Translations under genes and position numbers: made by a program
Part shown: positions 44,889 through 53,610 of the stretch, piece by piece
How positions within the stretch are numbered: position 1 is the first letter of the stretch
Layout of the letters: each line of letters starts with the position of its first letter
Source of the DNA: Halobaculum marinum
Lineage (GTDB): Archaea; Halobacteriota; Halobacteria; Halobacteriales; Haloferacaceae
DNA: 64,000 bases
Direction: 5' to 3'
Assembly (NCBI RefSeq): GCF_029338555.1
Contig: NZ_CP119989.1
Coordinates: forward strand, 2,604,001-2,668,000
Notes under the pieces: model-generated
What the model was told of the DNA's origin: nothing
The model's input: the letters and a program-made list of their open reading frames with translations, nothing else
The model's database searches: none

Positions 44889-45499
44889 GGATGTGAGGGG
44901 AGTCGGGTCGGTTCGTCGACCTCGACTCGATACCCACGACACGCGCGGGGGTGACTAAGCGACGGTCACCCTTCGGTCAAGTGAGGGTGTGCGTCCCGTA
45001 CGGGTGGCCCCGCCTGTGCCCGCGACACGGCCACCGTTCTGCCTGACACGCGGTGCCTGCGAACCTGAGCGGAACCCCCTCAGCAACGGTACGGTGTCCC
45101 TGCGGAGGCCGCACTGACCGACACGGACACCAACACCGACAGTGCTCATCTGGGTTTTTCGGGCGTTCTGGGGCCGAACGTTCGGTTCTCCGGTGTCGTG
45201 GCTCTCCATGAGTAAGTGGGTACGTGCATTCGGGTAGGTTGTCGCCGAGCCCCCCGTGGGCACCGCGCTCACTGAAGCCACCCCCCGACCCCGACTGGAC
45301 TGCCGGGATCGGAGGGTGGCGGCGACACGAGCCCGCAGCTGGCCCTCGGCGGCCAGCGCGAGGACTCATGGATGTGCCCCGCCGGGCCGTCGCACTCGCG
45401 ACGGAGCCGGTGCGGCGGTGCGACGCCGCCGTCGGGGACTCTCCCGCCATCGAGGCGGGACGACCGAACGCGAACACACCAAACCCACAACCCAAACAA
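44889..45499. other. Long intergenic leader, 611 bp
   Basis: No convincing gene on either strand. It contains a perfect palindrome CCGAACGTTCGG at 45174-45185 and an unusual A-rich, C-rich stretch just before the start of the VWA-bearing gene (45475-45499). It probably carries the promoter and control region of the TasA-like cluster. Confidence 0.55.
45174..45185. promoter_or_regulatory. 12-bp palindrome before TasA-like cluster
   Basis: CCGAACGTTCGG, perfectly symmetrical, in the long region between the regulator gene and the first TasA-like gene. Candidate operator by symmetry and position only. Confidence 0.35.
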
Positions 45500-47038
45500 A
45501 TGGACGAACAACCCAAACTCTTCAACACGTCCCGCCGGCAGGTGCTGGCGGGCCTCGGCGCCGTCGGCCTCGCCTCCGCGGGCGCAGGCCTCGGCACGAC
45601 TGCGTACTTCAGCGACACCGAGTCCTTCTCGGGCAACTCCCTGCAGGCGGGTCGCCTCGACCTCATGCTCGACTACAAGGCCACGTACGACGGCCCCAAC
45701 GGCGTCGAACTGATCGGACAGGCCCCGACCGCCGAACAGATGCTCGAGCAGTACGGCGACGAGATGGACGGCCCCCTCACCTGGGAGCAGCGCGCCGACC
45801 TGGACTTCTCCTGCAACACGGAGGGGCTCATCAACGGCGAGGCGATGCCCGTCTTCGGCCTCGACGACGTGAAGCCCGGCGACTACGGCGAGGTCACGAT
45901 GAGCTTCCACATCTGTGACAACCCCGCGCACGTGTACTTCCGGGGGCTCGTCTACGACGACCTCGACAACGACCTGAGCGAGCCCGAGGCGCTCGTCGAC
46001 CAGAACGGCCTCGACGCCGGCGAGCTGGCCGAGAACATCGACGTCCGCATGTGGTACGACGAGAACTGCTCGAACACGTACGACGAGAACACCGGCAGCG
46101 CCGACGTGCTCATCGTGCAGGACATCTCCGGCTCGATGGAGTACAGCCAGAACGGTGGCGTCATCTCGGACGGCCAGGGCGGCACCACGACGAAGCTCGC
46201 GGTCGCCAAGACGGCGATCGAGGCGTTCGGCGACGAGGTGTTCGGCAACCCCGCACAGGACATCGAGGTCGGGCTGTTCACCTTCGGCAACGAGAACTAC
46301 ATCGGCGACGACACGCCCCCCGGCGACGACGTCGGCATCGCGCTGGCGCCGACCGACGACGAGACGCTGTTCGAGTCGAACGTCGCGGCCATCGAGCCCG
46401 CGGCGCTCGGTGTCGGCGGCACGGCGCTCGGTGTCGCCGTTCGCGAGGCGAACGACTTCCTGCAGGCGAACCTGCGTGCGGGCGCCCAGCCCGTCATGAT
46501 CGTCCTCACGGACGGGGAGCAGTTCGACTCCGTCGTCGACGAACTGGCCGAGGCCAACGAGGCCAAGTCCGAGGGCACCGAGATCGTCATGGTCGACATC
46601 AACGACCCCGGCGACGGCGAGCCGCAGCTCCTCAAGGACATGGCCGGCAGCACGGTCACCGCACCCGGCGACGGCGACGGCACCGACTACTACCAGTCGG
46701 CCGACGGGGACTTCGCGACCGCCGCGATCGACATCCTCGACTCGATCCTCGCGACGATCCTCGAGGCCGAGGGCGTCCTCTTCGAGGGCACCCTCGCGGA
46801 GTTCGGCGCCTTCGCGGAGAACGGCGTGAAACTCGACCCAGTGCCGCTCCTGGGCGACGACGTCTCCAGCGACGTCTGTTTCCGACCCGGAACCCACTGC
46901 GTCGCGTTCGAGTGGTCGGTCGACCCGATGGTCGGCAACGAGATCCAGACCGACTCCGTCAAGTTCGACTTCGACTTCGCGGCGGTCCAGTGCCGCCACA
47001 ACGACGAGCCCGTGAACCCGTTCGGCCAGTCCGCCTGA
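45500..47038 (+). CDS. TasA/CalY-like exported protein with inserted VWA domain
   Basis: A 512-residue protein. The N-terminus combines a twin-arginine motif (SRRQVL, R12-R13) with the TasA/camelysin-type cleavage region GLGTTAYFSDTESF and the NSLQAG turn. The TasA-like fold begins (DLMLDYKATYDG, DVKPGDYGEV), is interrupted by a von Willebrand A domain from about residue 200 to 425 with an intact MIDAS (D208-I-S-G-S, GGTALG, LTDGEQ), and resumes to end with VGNEIQTDSVKFDFDF. The VWA domain should bind metal and a protein ligand. First gene of the cluster; probably a tip, adhesin or assembly subunit (inference). Confidence 0.8.
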   Translation: MDEQPKLFNTSRRQVLAGLGAVGLASAGAGLGTTAYFSDTESFSGNSLQAGRLDLMLDYKATYDGPNGVELIGQAPTAEQMLEQYGDEMDGPLTWEQRADLDFSCNTEGLINGEAMPVFGLDDVKPGDYGEVTMSFHICDNPAHVYFRGLVYDDLDNDLSEPEALVDQNGLDAGELAENIDVRMWYDENCSNTYDENTGSADVLIVQDISGSMEYSQNGGVISDGQGGTTTKLAVAKTAIEAFGDEVFGNPAQDIEVGLFTFGNENYIGDDTPPGDDVGIALAPTDDETLFESNVAAIEPAALGVGGTALGVAVREANDFLQANLRAGAQPVMIVLTDGEQFDSVVDELAEANEAKSEGTEIVMVDINDPGDGEPQLLKDMAGSTVTAPGDGDGTDYYQSADGDFATAAIDILDSILATILEAEGVLFEGTLAEFGAFAENGVKLDPVPLLGDDVSSDVCFRPGTHCVAFEWSVDPMVGNEIQTDSVKFDFDFAAVQCRHNDEPVNPFGQSA

Positions 47039-47199
47039 TCGGACGCTGGTTCACTCCTACCGACACCCGCTGACTCGGCTCGACGCACCCCGTCGAGCCA
47101 CCCGACCCGTTCGGCGTCGACTCCGGTCGACGGCCGACACGGCGGTTCGTGACCGCCGTCGGGTCCTCGCTCGCGACCGTCGCGAGCCGGAACCAACCA

Positions 47200-48048
47200 A
47201 TGTCACAAGACACCCCCCAGACGTTCGATCTGTCTCGCCGCACGATGCTCCTCGGCCTCGGTACCGTGGGCCTCGCGTCCGCCGGTGCCGGCCTCGGCAC
47301 GACCGCGTACTTCAGCGACACCGAGTCGTTCTCGGGTAACTCCCTGCAGGCTGGCTCGCTCGACCTGCTGGTCGACTACGAGGCGACCTACGACAGCGAC
47401 GGCGCCGTCGAGAACCTCGCCGAGCAGTCCGCCGGCACGGTCGACGGCGAGCCAGCGGGCATGTTCTACATGCTCGACGACGTGAAGCCCGGCGACTCCG
47501 GCAGCGTGAAGTTCTGCTTCGAGATCGACGACAACCCCTCGTACATGTGGGCCTGCGGTGACCTGACCGAGGCCGAGAACGGCATGACCGAGCCCGAGAT
47601 GGACGTCGACGAGACGGCCGACGCTGGCGAACTCGGCGCTGCGATCAGCGCGACGCTCAGCTACTGCGAGGAGGTCGACGGCGAGACGATCGTCGGCGAG
47701 GAGATCGCCTCCGGCAGCCTCGCGGACCTGTTCGCGATCCTGGCGGGCGGTGTCGCGCTCGACGGCGACGGCGTCGCTGGGCTCGTCCCCGGCGAGCAAG
47801 CGATGTACGACGAGCCCGTCCTCGACGAGAGCGAGGCGGTCGTCGCGGTCACCGGCCCGTGCCTGTGCCTGGAGTGGGAGATCCCCACCTCGGTCGGCAA
47901 CGAGATCCAGACCGACTCGCTGGAGATGATGCTCGACTTCCACGCGCTGCAGGCGCGCCACAACGACGGCACGTACAACCCGTGCGTCGACGAGCAGGCC
48001 GACGACCTCCTCGACGGGGGGCAGTCGGACAACTCCACCCAGATCTAA
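47200..48048 (+). CDS. TasA/CalY-like exported protein
   Basis: A 282-residue protein with the same start as the previous gene: LSRRTMLLGLG twin-arginine motif, then GLGTTAYFSDTESFSGNSLQ. The mature part is all-beta and acidic, with MLDDVKPGDSGSVKFCFEIDD and the closing signature SVGNEIQTDSLEMMLDF. Four or more cysteines could form disulfides. No VWA insert. By homology to TasA and to archaeal bundling pilin AbpA it is a candidate main fibre subunit. It stands 160 bases after the VWA gene with an A-rich leader. Confidence 0.8.
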   Translation: MSQDTPQTFDLSRRTMLLGLGTVGLASAGAGLGTTAYFSDTESFSGNSLQAGSLDLLVDYEATYDSDGAVENLAEQSAGTVDGEPAGMFYMLDDVKPGDSGSVKFCFEIDDNPSYMWACGDLTEAENGMTEPEMDVDETADAGELGAAISATLSYCEEVDGETIVGEEIASGSLADLFAILAGGVALDGDGVAGLVPGEQAMYDEPVLDESEAVVAVTGPCLCLEWEIPTSVGNEIQTDSLEMMLDFHALQARHNDGTYNPCVDEQADDLLDGGQSDNSTQI

Positions 48049-48163
48049 CCGCCTCGCACGCTGACCACGCCACGTTTTTCTCGACCCCAGCACGGTCTCA
48101 CCGAGACCGCCCACCGTACGGTCGTGTTCGTCCCCGTCACGGCCCAGCAGGTACACAGTATCC

Positions 48164-48392
48164 CTCGCGGACGGCGTTCCGCTCGACGGCGACGGGGGCC
48201 GTCGGTATCCCCATCCCTGTCGGCAACGAGATCCAGACCGATTCGCGGAAGGTGGCGCTCGACTTCCGCGCGCTGCAGGCGCGCCACAACGACGGCCTGT
48301 ACAACCCGTGCACGGACACCGTCTCCGACCCCGAATCGGCGCCGCTGACCCCCGAGGCGTTATCGCCGACACCGGAGGACGGCGTCGACTGA
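48164..48392 (+). pseudogene. Frameshifted remnant of a TasA-like gene
   Basis: The DNA matches the 3' third of the preceding gene. LADGVPLDGDG is readable in one frame (from 48164), then the frame shifts near 48196-48204 into GIPIPVGNEIQTDS...DFRALQARHNDGLYNPC, ending at 48392. About 90 bases of the parent equivalent between the two parts are missing and there is no start or signal sequence. A decayed partial duplicate. Confidence 0.7.
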
Positions 48393-48754
48393 CCTGCGCT
48401 CCTACCACGTTCCGTGTTCCCCAGTCGTCACAGCCGATCGAGCGACACCCGACGTGCTCCCGCGGGGATCGATCCGCACCGAGCGACACACACCGGGGCA
48501 CCCCCTCGTAGACGCACCGACCAGTGTCGGTGCCCCCGTGTCTCGACCCCTTCGGAGCCCGCTGACAGTGGGCGCGTTCTCGGTGGAGAAACCGAGCGAC
48601 TGCGGGCTGGCAGGGTGACCCTGCCGCTCGCGCACGCCACGCCTGCCGGGTCGCACGGACACCATGCTCTGCTGACGCGTTGTCCGTACTAACGCCCCCG
48701 AAGCGCGTGGAGCAGGTATCGCGCCCGCGTCGGCGGACGCGGGAGTTCACACAC
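48393..48754. other. Intergenic region, 362 bp
   Basis: No coding frame with haloarchaeal character. It follows the TasA-like remnant and precedes the second gene group; it may carry their promoter. I see no clear TATA box or repeat. Confidence 0.5.
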
Positions 48755-49561
48755 ATGACTCACTTCACTCGACGGGGCGTGCTGACCGCCCTCGGCGTCG
48801 CCGGCTTCTCCACGGTAGCGGGGGCTCGGCTCGCCGGGGGCAGCCGGCCGCCGTTCGCCCGCTATACGGTGGCGCAAGCGACGGACGGCCCGGGCGCGCT
48901 CCGCGTCTCGTGGTACGAGACGTACAACGGCACACCGATCGACTCCCCCGAAGGCGACCCCGTCGCCGGCGCCGAGGACACCCTCGACCCGACGACTGGC
49001 CCGACGTACGTAGACGACGCGCCCGGCGCGGTCGTCTCGCTCGGCAACGTCCTCCCCGGCGACTCCGGGAACCTCGTGATCGGCCTCCAAGCGCTGGACG
49101 CCGACCTCAACGTCTGGTTCCGCCCCGTGCTCACGGCGAACGCCGAGAACGGGCAGAACGAACCCGAAGAGCTGGCCGAGGGCGTCGACACCGACGGCGT
49201 CGGCGAACTCGGTGGGGTGACGAACAGCCTCTTCTGGCTCGACAACAGCGTCGTCTTCGGCGCCTGCGACGGGCAGGCCGACCTGTTCGAGCCGCAGGTC
49301 CCGACCGCCGACGGCTCCGGCGCAGCCGGCGCCTTCGTCGACGTGGTCGAAGCGTTCGAGACGGGCGTCCGACTCCCGTTCGACGGGGGAGACGGCTGCC
49401 CCGAGGCGCTCCCGCAGGACGGCAACCGCTGTGTCGGGTTCCGCTGGGCGGTTCCCGAGGAGATAGGCAACACGATCCAGAGCGACTCCCTCGAGTTCAC
49501 GCTGGAGTTCGCCGCCGTCTCCTGTGGCGACGACGCCAACCCGTTCGAGGTGGCAGCGTGA
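48755..49561 (+). CDS. Divergent TasA-like exported protein, operon start
   Basis: A 268-residue protein. The start THFTRRGVLTALGVAGF is a twin-arginine signal, but the AYFSDTE block is replaced by a divergent RYTVAQATDGP region. The beta core (VVSLGNVLPGDSGNLVIGLQAL) and the end IGNTIQSDSLEFTLEFAAVSCG keep the TasA-like signature. Several cysteines. Its stop overlaps the next GTG by four bases. It opens the operon that includes the signal peptidase, so it is probably a minor or specialised subunit processed by it. Confidence 0.7.
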   Translation: MTHFTRRGVLTALGVAGFSTVAGARLAGGSRPPFARYTVAQATDGPGALRVSWYETYNGTPIDSPEGDPVAGAEDTLDPTTGPTYVDDAPGAVVSLGNVLPGDSGNLVIGLQALDADLNVWFRPVLTANAENGQNEPEELAEGVDTDGVGELGGVTNSLFWLDNSVVFGACDGQADLFEPQVPTADGSGAAGAFVDVVEAFETGVRLPFDGGDGCPEALPQDGNRCVGFRWAVPEEIGNTIQSDSLEFTLEFAAVSCGDDANPFEVAA

Positions 49562-50673
49562 GACACGTCACCCGCCGCGAGGTGCTCGCCGGGATCACCG
49601 CCGCGGGCGCCGCCGGCGCGATATCGGGCGTCGGCACCGCCGCGATGCTCGCCGACCGCGAGACGCTCGCCGCGAGCGTCGCCAGCGGTCGCGTCGAACT
49701 CCGCGTCGACGTCGGCGACGGCTTCGCCGACGCGACCGCCGGTCCGATCGCCGTGCCGGTCCCGACGCTCTCGCCCGGCGACGTTGAGAGCGTGGACCTG
49801 ACGTTCCTCGTCCCTGCGGAGTCGGGCGTCAACCCCGCCTACCTGTGGCTCCGGTGCGACTGCGCCGGTCCCAGCGGGCTGGGCGACGACCTGCTGCTCA
49901 CCGTCTCGTACGCGAGCGGTGCTGGCGAGACGATCTTCGAGGGCACGTACGCCGAGTTCCTCGCGGAGCTGGGCGGCGGCGTCCCGCTCGACCCGAGCGG
50001 CGTCGCCGTCGCGCCGGGCGAGCAGTCGTGTCTCGACCCCGGAACCGCGGTCCCGCTGACGGTCGAGTTCGAACTGTCGAGCGGCTACGTCGGCGACGAC
50101 GACGCGACGATCCTCCTGGAGGGCGTCGCCGTCCAGTGTCGCCGCGTCGGTGCGACGGAGAATCCGTTCGCCGGCACCGCGTCGCTGTCGAACGCCGACT
50201 GTCTGTCCGACTCGGTCGACGAGTGCGACTGCTGTGTCCGAATCGGCAAGTACGAACTCGACGAGTCGAACAGCCTCGACGCTGGAACCTACGCGTTCAC
50301 CGAAGGGTCGTCCGCGTACCTCCTCCGCGTCGACGACGTGGACGAGAACGGCGACGGGGAGGCGATGGCCGCCCGGTTCGCGGTCGTCCTCGCCGACGAC
50401 CCGACGACGGTGGTCGCCGGCTGCAAGACGGTCCTGAAGGCCGGGAACGACGACCCGTACGTGTACGAGGGCGACGACCTCGACGGCGTCATCGGCGTCG
50501 GTCGCAACGCGATCAGCCACGTCACCGTGTCGATCTGCACCCCGCAGATCGAGGGCGAGGACGGGGAGCCGACCTGCCCCGAGGACCTCGTGCGCGACCC
50601 CAGCCTCCGCAACGGCGGTGGCCCCAGCGACGACAAGCCGAACAACGCCGGCGGCAACGGGGGGAAGCGATGA
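49558..50673 (+). CDS. TasA-like exported protein with extra C-terminal domain
   Basis: A 371-residue protein from GTG 49558. A twin-arginine start (VTRREVLAGI) leads to GVGTAAMLADRETLAASV, a variant of the TasA cleavage block. The first beta domain ends near GVAVQCRR (about 200). A second domain follows with a Cys cluster (CDCCVRIG) and KYELDESNSLDAGTYAFTEG, and an Asn/Gly/Lys-rich tail. Coupled to the genes on both sides by four-base overlaps. Confidence 0.7.
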   Translation: MRHVTRREVLAGITAAGAAGAISGVGTAAMLADRETLAASVASGRVELRVDVGDGFADATAGPIAVPVPTLSPGDVESVDLTFLVPAESGVNPAYLWLRCDCAGPSGLGDDLLLTVSYASGAGETIFEGTYAEFLAELGGGVPLDPSGVAVAPGEQSCLDPGTAVPLTVEFELSSGYVGDDDATILLEGVAVQCRRVGATENPFAGTASLSNADCLSDSVDECDCCVRIGKYELDESNSLDAGTYAFTEGSSAYLLRVDDVDENGDGEAMAARFAVVLADDPTTVVAGCKTVLKAGNDDPYVYEGDDLDGVIGVGRNAISHVTVSICTPQIEGEDGEPTCPEDLVRDPSLRNGGGPSDDKPNNAGGNGGKR

Positions 50674-51644
50674 GCCTCCGTTCGCGGATCGACCTCCGGC
50701 AGGTGCTCGTCGCCGTCGTCGTGCTCGGCGTCGTGTTCCCGTTCGCGGCGTACGCCGCGCCGGCGCTCGTCGGCGCCGACGAGAGCTACGTCGTGCTCAC
50801 CGGGAGCATGCGCCCCGCGATCGCCCCCGGCGACGTGGTGTTCGTCACGGCGACGCCGGCGTCGGCGATCGGCGTCGGTGACGTGATCACGTTCGACCGC
50901 GGCACGGACGTGCCGACGACCCACCGCGTGATCGAGGTGATCGAGGAGGACGGCACCCTGCTGTTCCGCACGCAGGGTGACGCCAACGAGGACCCAGACG
51001 CCGGCATCGTCACGGCGCCGAACGTGGTGGGCGTCGTGACGCTCACGATCCCGTTCCTCGGCACCGCGATCACCGCGATCGACTCGCAGTACGGCTTCGT
51101 CGCGCTCGTCGTACTCCCGTTCGCGCTGCTGGTCCTCGACGTGGGCTACGGCCTCGTCCGGGGACGACTTGGCGGCGACGCGGCGTCCGCGCCGGTCGAC
51201 GGCGCGGCGACGACCGCTGGCGCCGCCGACCGCGCGCTCCCGACCGTGTACGACCCGGTCGCGGCCGCACAGGCGTACTACGCGGCGGCGTCGACCGACG
51301 ACACGGCCGGCGACGGGGGAACCCTCACCGGTCGCGACATGACGGCGTCCATCGCGGTCGCCGCGCTCCTGGTCGCGTACGCCGCGTGGAACGCCTACTG
51401 GCAGTTCACGGCGCTCGACGCGCCGCGCCCCGAGACGATGTCCGTGCTGTCGGGCGCGCTCGTCGGCCTCGCGTTCCTCGTGTACCTCCGGTACAGCGGT
51501 GGGACGGGCGCCGGCACCGAGCCGACCGAGTCGGTCGCGTCCGGCCCGACCCCCGCGGCGACCGAGTTCGTCCCCGCGGCGGTCGCGTCCCCCGCGGCCG
51601 CGACTCCCGTCGTCGACGACGAGGAGGTGTACCGTGCGGACTGA
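50670..51644 (+). CDS. SipW/ER-type signal peptidase I
   Basis: A 324-residue signal peptidase. An N-terminal helix (VLVAVVVLGVVFPFAAYAA) precedes the catalytic serine S46 in LTGSMRPAIAPGD. The general base is H85 (PTTHRVIEV), not Lys, as in SipW, ER and archaeal enzymes, and an Asp follows in GDANEDPD (D104-D110). Beyond residue 130 the protein has three further hydrophobic helices and a Pro/Ala/Thr-rich end, longer than a minimal peptidase. SipW in Bacillus processes TasA; here the gene overlaps a TasA-like gene, so it is very likely their dedicated processing enzyme. Confidence 0.85.
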   Translation: MSLRSRIDLRQVLVAVVVLGVVFPFAAYAAPALVGADESYVVLTGSMRPAIAPGDVVFVTATPASAIGVGDVITFDRGTDVPTTHRVIEVIEEDGTLLFRTQGDANEDPDAGIVTAPNVVGVVTLTIPFLGTAITAIDSQYGFVALVVLPFALLVLDVGYGLVRGRLGGDAASAPVDGAATTAGAADRALPTVYDPVAAAQAYYAAASTDDTAGDGGTLTGRDMTASIAVAALLVAYAAWNAYWQFTALDAPRPETMSVLSGALVGLAFLVYLRYSGGTGAGTEPTESVASGPTPAATEFVPAAVASPAAATPVVDDEEVYRAD

Positions 51645-52269
51645 CGCGCTGTTCGCGGTCCTCGTGGCCGCGTTCGTCGTGGTCGCCGCCGCGGCCGGCG
51701 GTGCGACCGTCGCGCTGTTGACCGACGGCGAGGCGGTCGCGATCACCGTGTCCGCGAGCGGCCAGCCGGCCCTCGTCACGAGCGACACGTCCGACGACGG
51801 CCCCGCGGCCGCACGCGCCGGCGTGACTCTCGACGACGAAAACGGCACCGCCAACGAGACGACCCCGGTCCCGGAGGACTCGAACGCCACCGCCGGTGCG
51901 ATGGGCAACGAGACGACTCCCAGCACCGACAACAGCACGGCTCCCGTCGGTGACGACGAGACGACTCCCGGCGCCGACAACAACACGGCGCCCGACGGTG
52001 ACGACGAATCGACACCCGCAGTCGACAACAGCACCGCTTCCGGCGGTGACGACGAATCGACACACGGTGCCGACAACAGCACCGCTCCCGAGGGTGACGA
52101 CGATAGTGCACCGGACGGGACGGCGACTGACGGCGCGACGGGCGGCGACGACACGCCGCCGAATGACCCGAGCGGCGACGGTGGGAACACCACCAGTACG
52201 GGGCAAACCGACGGGAACGTCACCGGTGTGGTCGGTGACCCCGACGCGGCCGACACGCCACCAGCCTGA
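51634..52269 (+). CDS. Sequon-rich Thr/Asn membrane-anchored protein
   Basis: A 211-residue protein from GTG 51634, overlapping the signal peptidase gene by 11 bases. The N-terminus has one hydrophobic helix (LFAVLVAAFVVVAAAAGGATVALL); the rest is acidic, disordered and Thr/Asn/Asp-rich. About ten N-x-S/T sequons are visible, many in a repeat of the form DNSTAPxGDDEST. It resembles a glycosylated stalk or spacer of a surface protein. No anchor is seen at the C-terminus. Function inferred from neighbours only. Confidence 0.6.
   Translation: MRTDALFAVLVAAFVVVAAAAGGATVALLTDGEAVAITVSASGQPALVTSDTSDDGPAAARAGVTLDDENGTANETTPVPEDSNATAGAMGNETTPSTDNSTAPVGDDETTPGADNNTAPDGDDESTPAVDNSTASGGDDESTHGADNSTAPEGDDDSAPDGTATDGATGGDDTPPNDPSGDGGNTTSTGQTDGNVTGVVGDPDAADTPPA
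51918..52109 (+). repeat. Tandem coding repeat (sequon unit)
   Basis: Four imperfect copies of a unit of about 16-17 codons encoding DNSTAP-type sequons followed by GDDEST/ETTPG, inside the membrane-anchored protein gene. Nucleotide copies begin near 51927, 51975, 52023 and 52071. Confidence 0.6.
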
Positions 52270-52363
52270 GACGGTCCCCGCCACCGTCCTCCCCCGCCGA
52301 ACGACTCGTTCGGCGGCGGTACGGGGCGGTTGTTGAACTCCGTTCCGCGCTTCTCACCAGCCA

Positions 52364-53254
52364 ATGACTCAGCTTTCTCGACGGGCCGCGCTCGTCACAC
52401 TCGCCGCCGTCGCCGGTGCGGGGGTCGCCCTCCCGGCGTCGACCCCGCTTGGACGCCTGCTCGACGACGACGACCCCGCCGCGACCGGCGCCGTCCCAGA
52501 CCCCGCGATCACCGTCGGCTATCGGATCCTCCCGTGGGAGACGCCCACCACCACTCCCGACGGCACGGCGAGCGGAGCGGGTGCGAACGACTCCTCGCCG
52601 GACGGCGGTCAGCCGTCCGCCACCCCGACGCCGCCCGAGAGTGCCACGCCGACGCCGTCGGCCGACCCAGCGCTGACTGGGTGGCGACGGGGGTCGCCCA
52701 CCGAGTCGACGACGACGGTCGACCGCGACGACGACGGGCGCACCCGTCTCGTCACCCGTGCGACGACGCCGACGGTCCCTCTCGAAGCGGTCACGCCCGG
52801 CAGCGGCGGCACGCTCGCACTCGGCGTCAGCGTCGGCGACACCCCCGTGTGGCTCTCCCTCCGAACCGACGCAACTGACGACGAGAACGGCGTCGGCGAG
52901 AGCGAGGCCGCCGCGGGCGACACCACCCCGGACGCCGGCGAGTTGGCCGCCTTCCTCGGCGTCCGCCTCGTTGTCGTGCCCGAGGACGGGGGGAGCGACA
53001 CCGTGTTCGAGGGGACTCTCGCGGGGCTGCTCGCGGCGACCGCCGCCGACGGCGACGGACTCGCTGTCGCCGGGGGGCGACCCGACGGGGCGTGGTCGCC
53101 CGGTGCGAGCTGTGAGGTCCGACTGGAGTGGACGTTCCTGGGTGACGCCGCCGCGTTCGCCGCGCGCGGACTGCCCGTCCCCGGCGACGTGAACGTGACG
53201 CAGAGCGACCGACTCGACCTGTCGGTCACGATCACGGCACAGACGGTCGCCTGA
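52364..53254 (+). CDS. Divergent Tat-exported TasA-like protein
   Basis: A 296-residue protein. A twin-arginine signal (TQLSRRAALVTLAAVAG, R6-R7) is followed by a Thr/Pro/Ser-rich low-complexity stretch (about 60-115) inserted after the first strand. The beta part (VTPGSGGTLALGVSVGD, VFEGTLAGLLAATAADGDGLAV) and the end VTQSDRLDLSVTI match the TasA-like pattern only loosely. It follows the sequon-rich gene by 94 bases. Likely another extracellular component; placement in the family is uncertain. Confidence 0.6.
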   Translation: MTQLSRRAALVTLAAVAGAGVALPASTPLGRLLDDDDPAATGAVPDPAITVGYRILPWETPTTTPDGTASGAGANDSSPDGGQPSATPTPPESATPTPSADPALTGWRRGSPTESTTTVDRDDDGRTRLVTRATTPTVPLEAVTPGSGGTLALGVSVGDTPVWLSLRTDATDDENGVGESEAAAGDTTPDAGELAAFLGVRLVVVPEDGGSDTVFEGTLAGLLAATAADGDGLAVAGGRPDGAWSPGASCEVRLEWTFLGDAAAFAARGLPVPGDVNVTQSDRLDLSVTITAQTVA

Positions 53255-53610
53255 GGGCACCTCCAGTCGAACGCCACCGCCGACGGCGGTCGTTCGGTGG
53301 CACACAGTGACTCCGTGCACGAGACGACTCCTTCGCGCGCAGACCTCCTCGCTCGACCAGCGTGGCGCAGGCTGCGTCGTCCGTCGGCTTGTGGCGTGCC
53401 CGATCCGACCACGATCCACCGAAACCGACAGACTCCGACGCGCTGGACCGGCGTCGCAGGCACGTCCTGCGAGCCGGAACGGCTCGCCTGTCGGTGGACT
53501 CGCGTCGGAACTGGTCGAACGAACCACACGTTCGCGGCGGCGAACGGTGGCGTCGCCGACGGCGTGGCTGTGCGTACATAGGCTCCCTCCAGACGTGGGG
53601 CCAGTCGCTA
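53255..53610. other. Intergenic region, 356 bp
   Basis: No convincing gene on either strand. Contains a near-palindromic GCCGACGGCGGTCGTTCGGTGGC (in pieces) around 53277-53300. It should contain the promoter of the last TasA-like gene; no clear TATA box is seen. Confidence 0.45.

Noticed and set aside
45269-46999. A long minus-strand frame opposite the VWA-bearing TasA-like gene
   Set aside because: Its sequence is the typical Val/Asp/Arg-rich mirror of an acidic halophile gene and has no recognisable start region.
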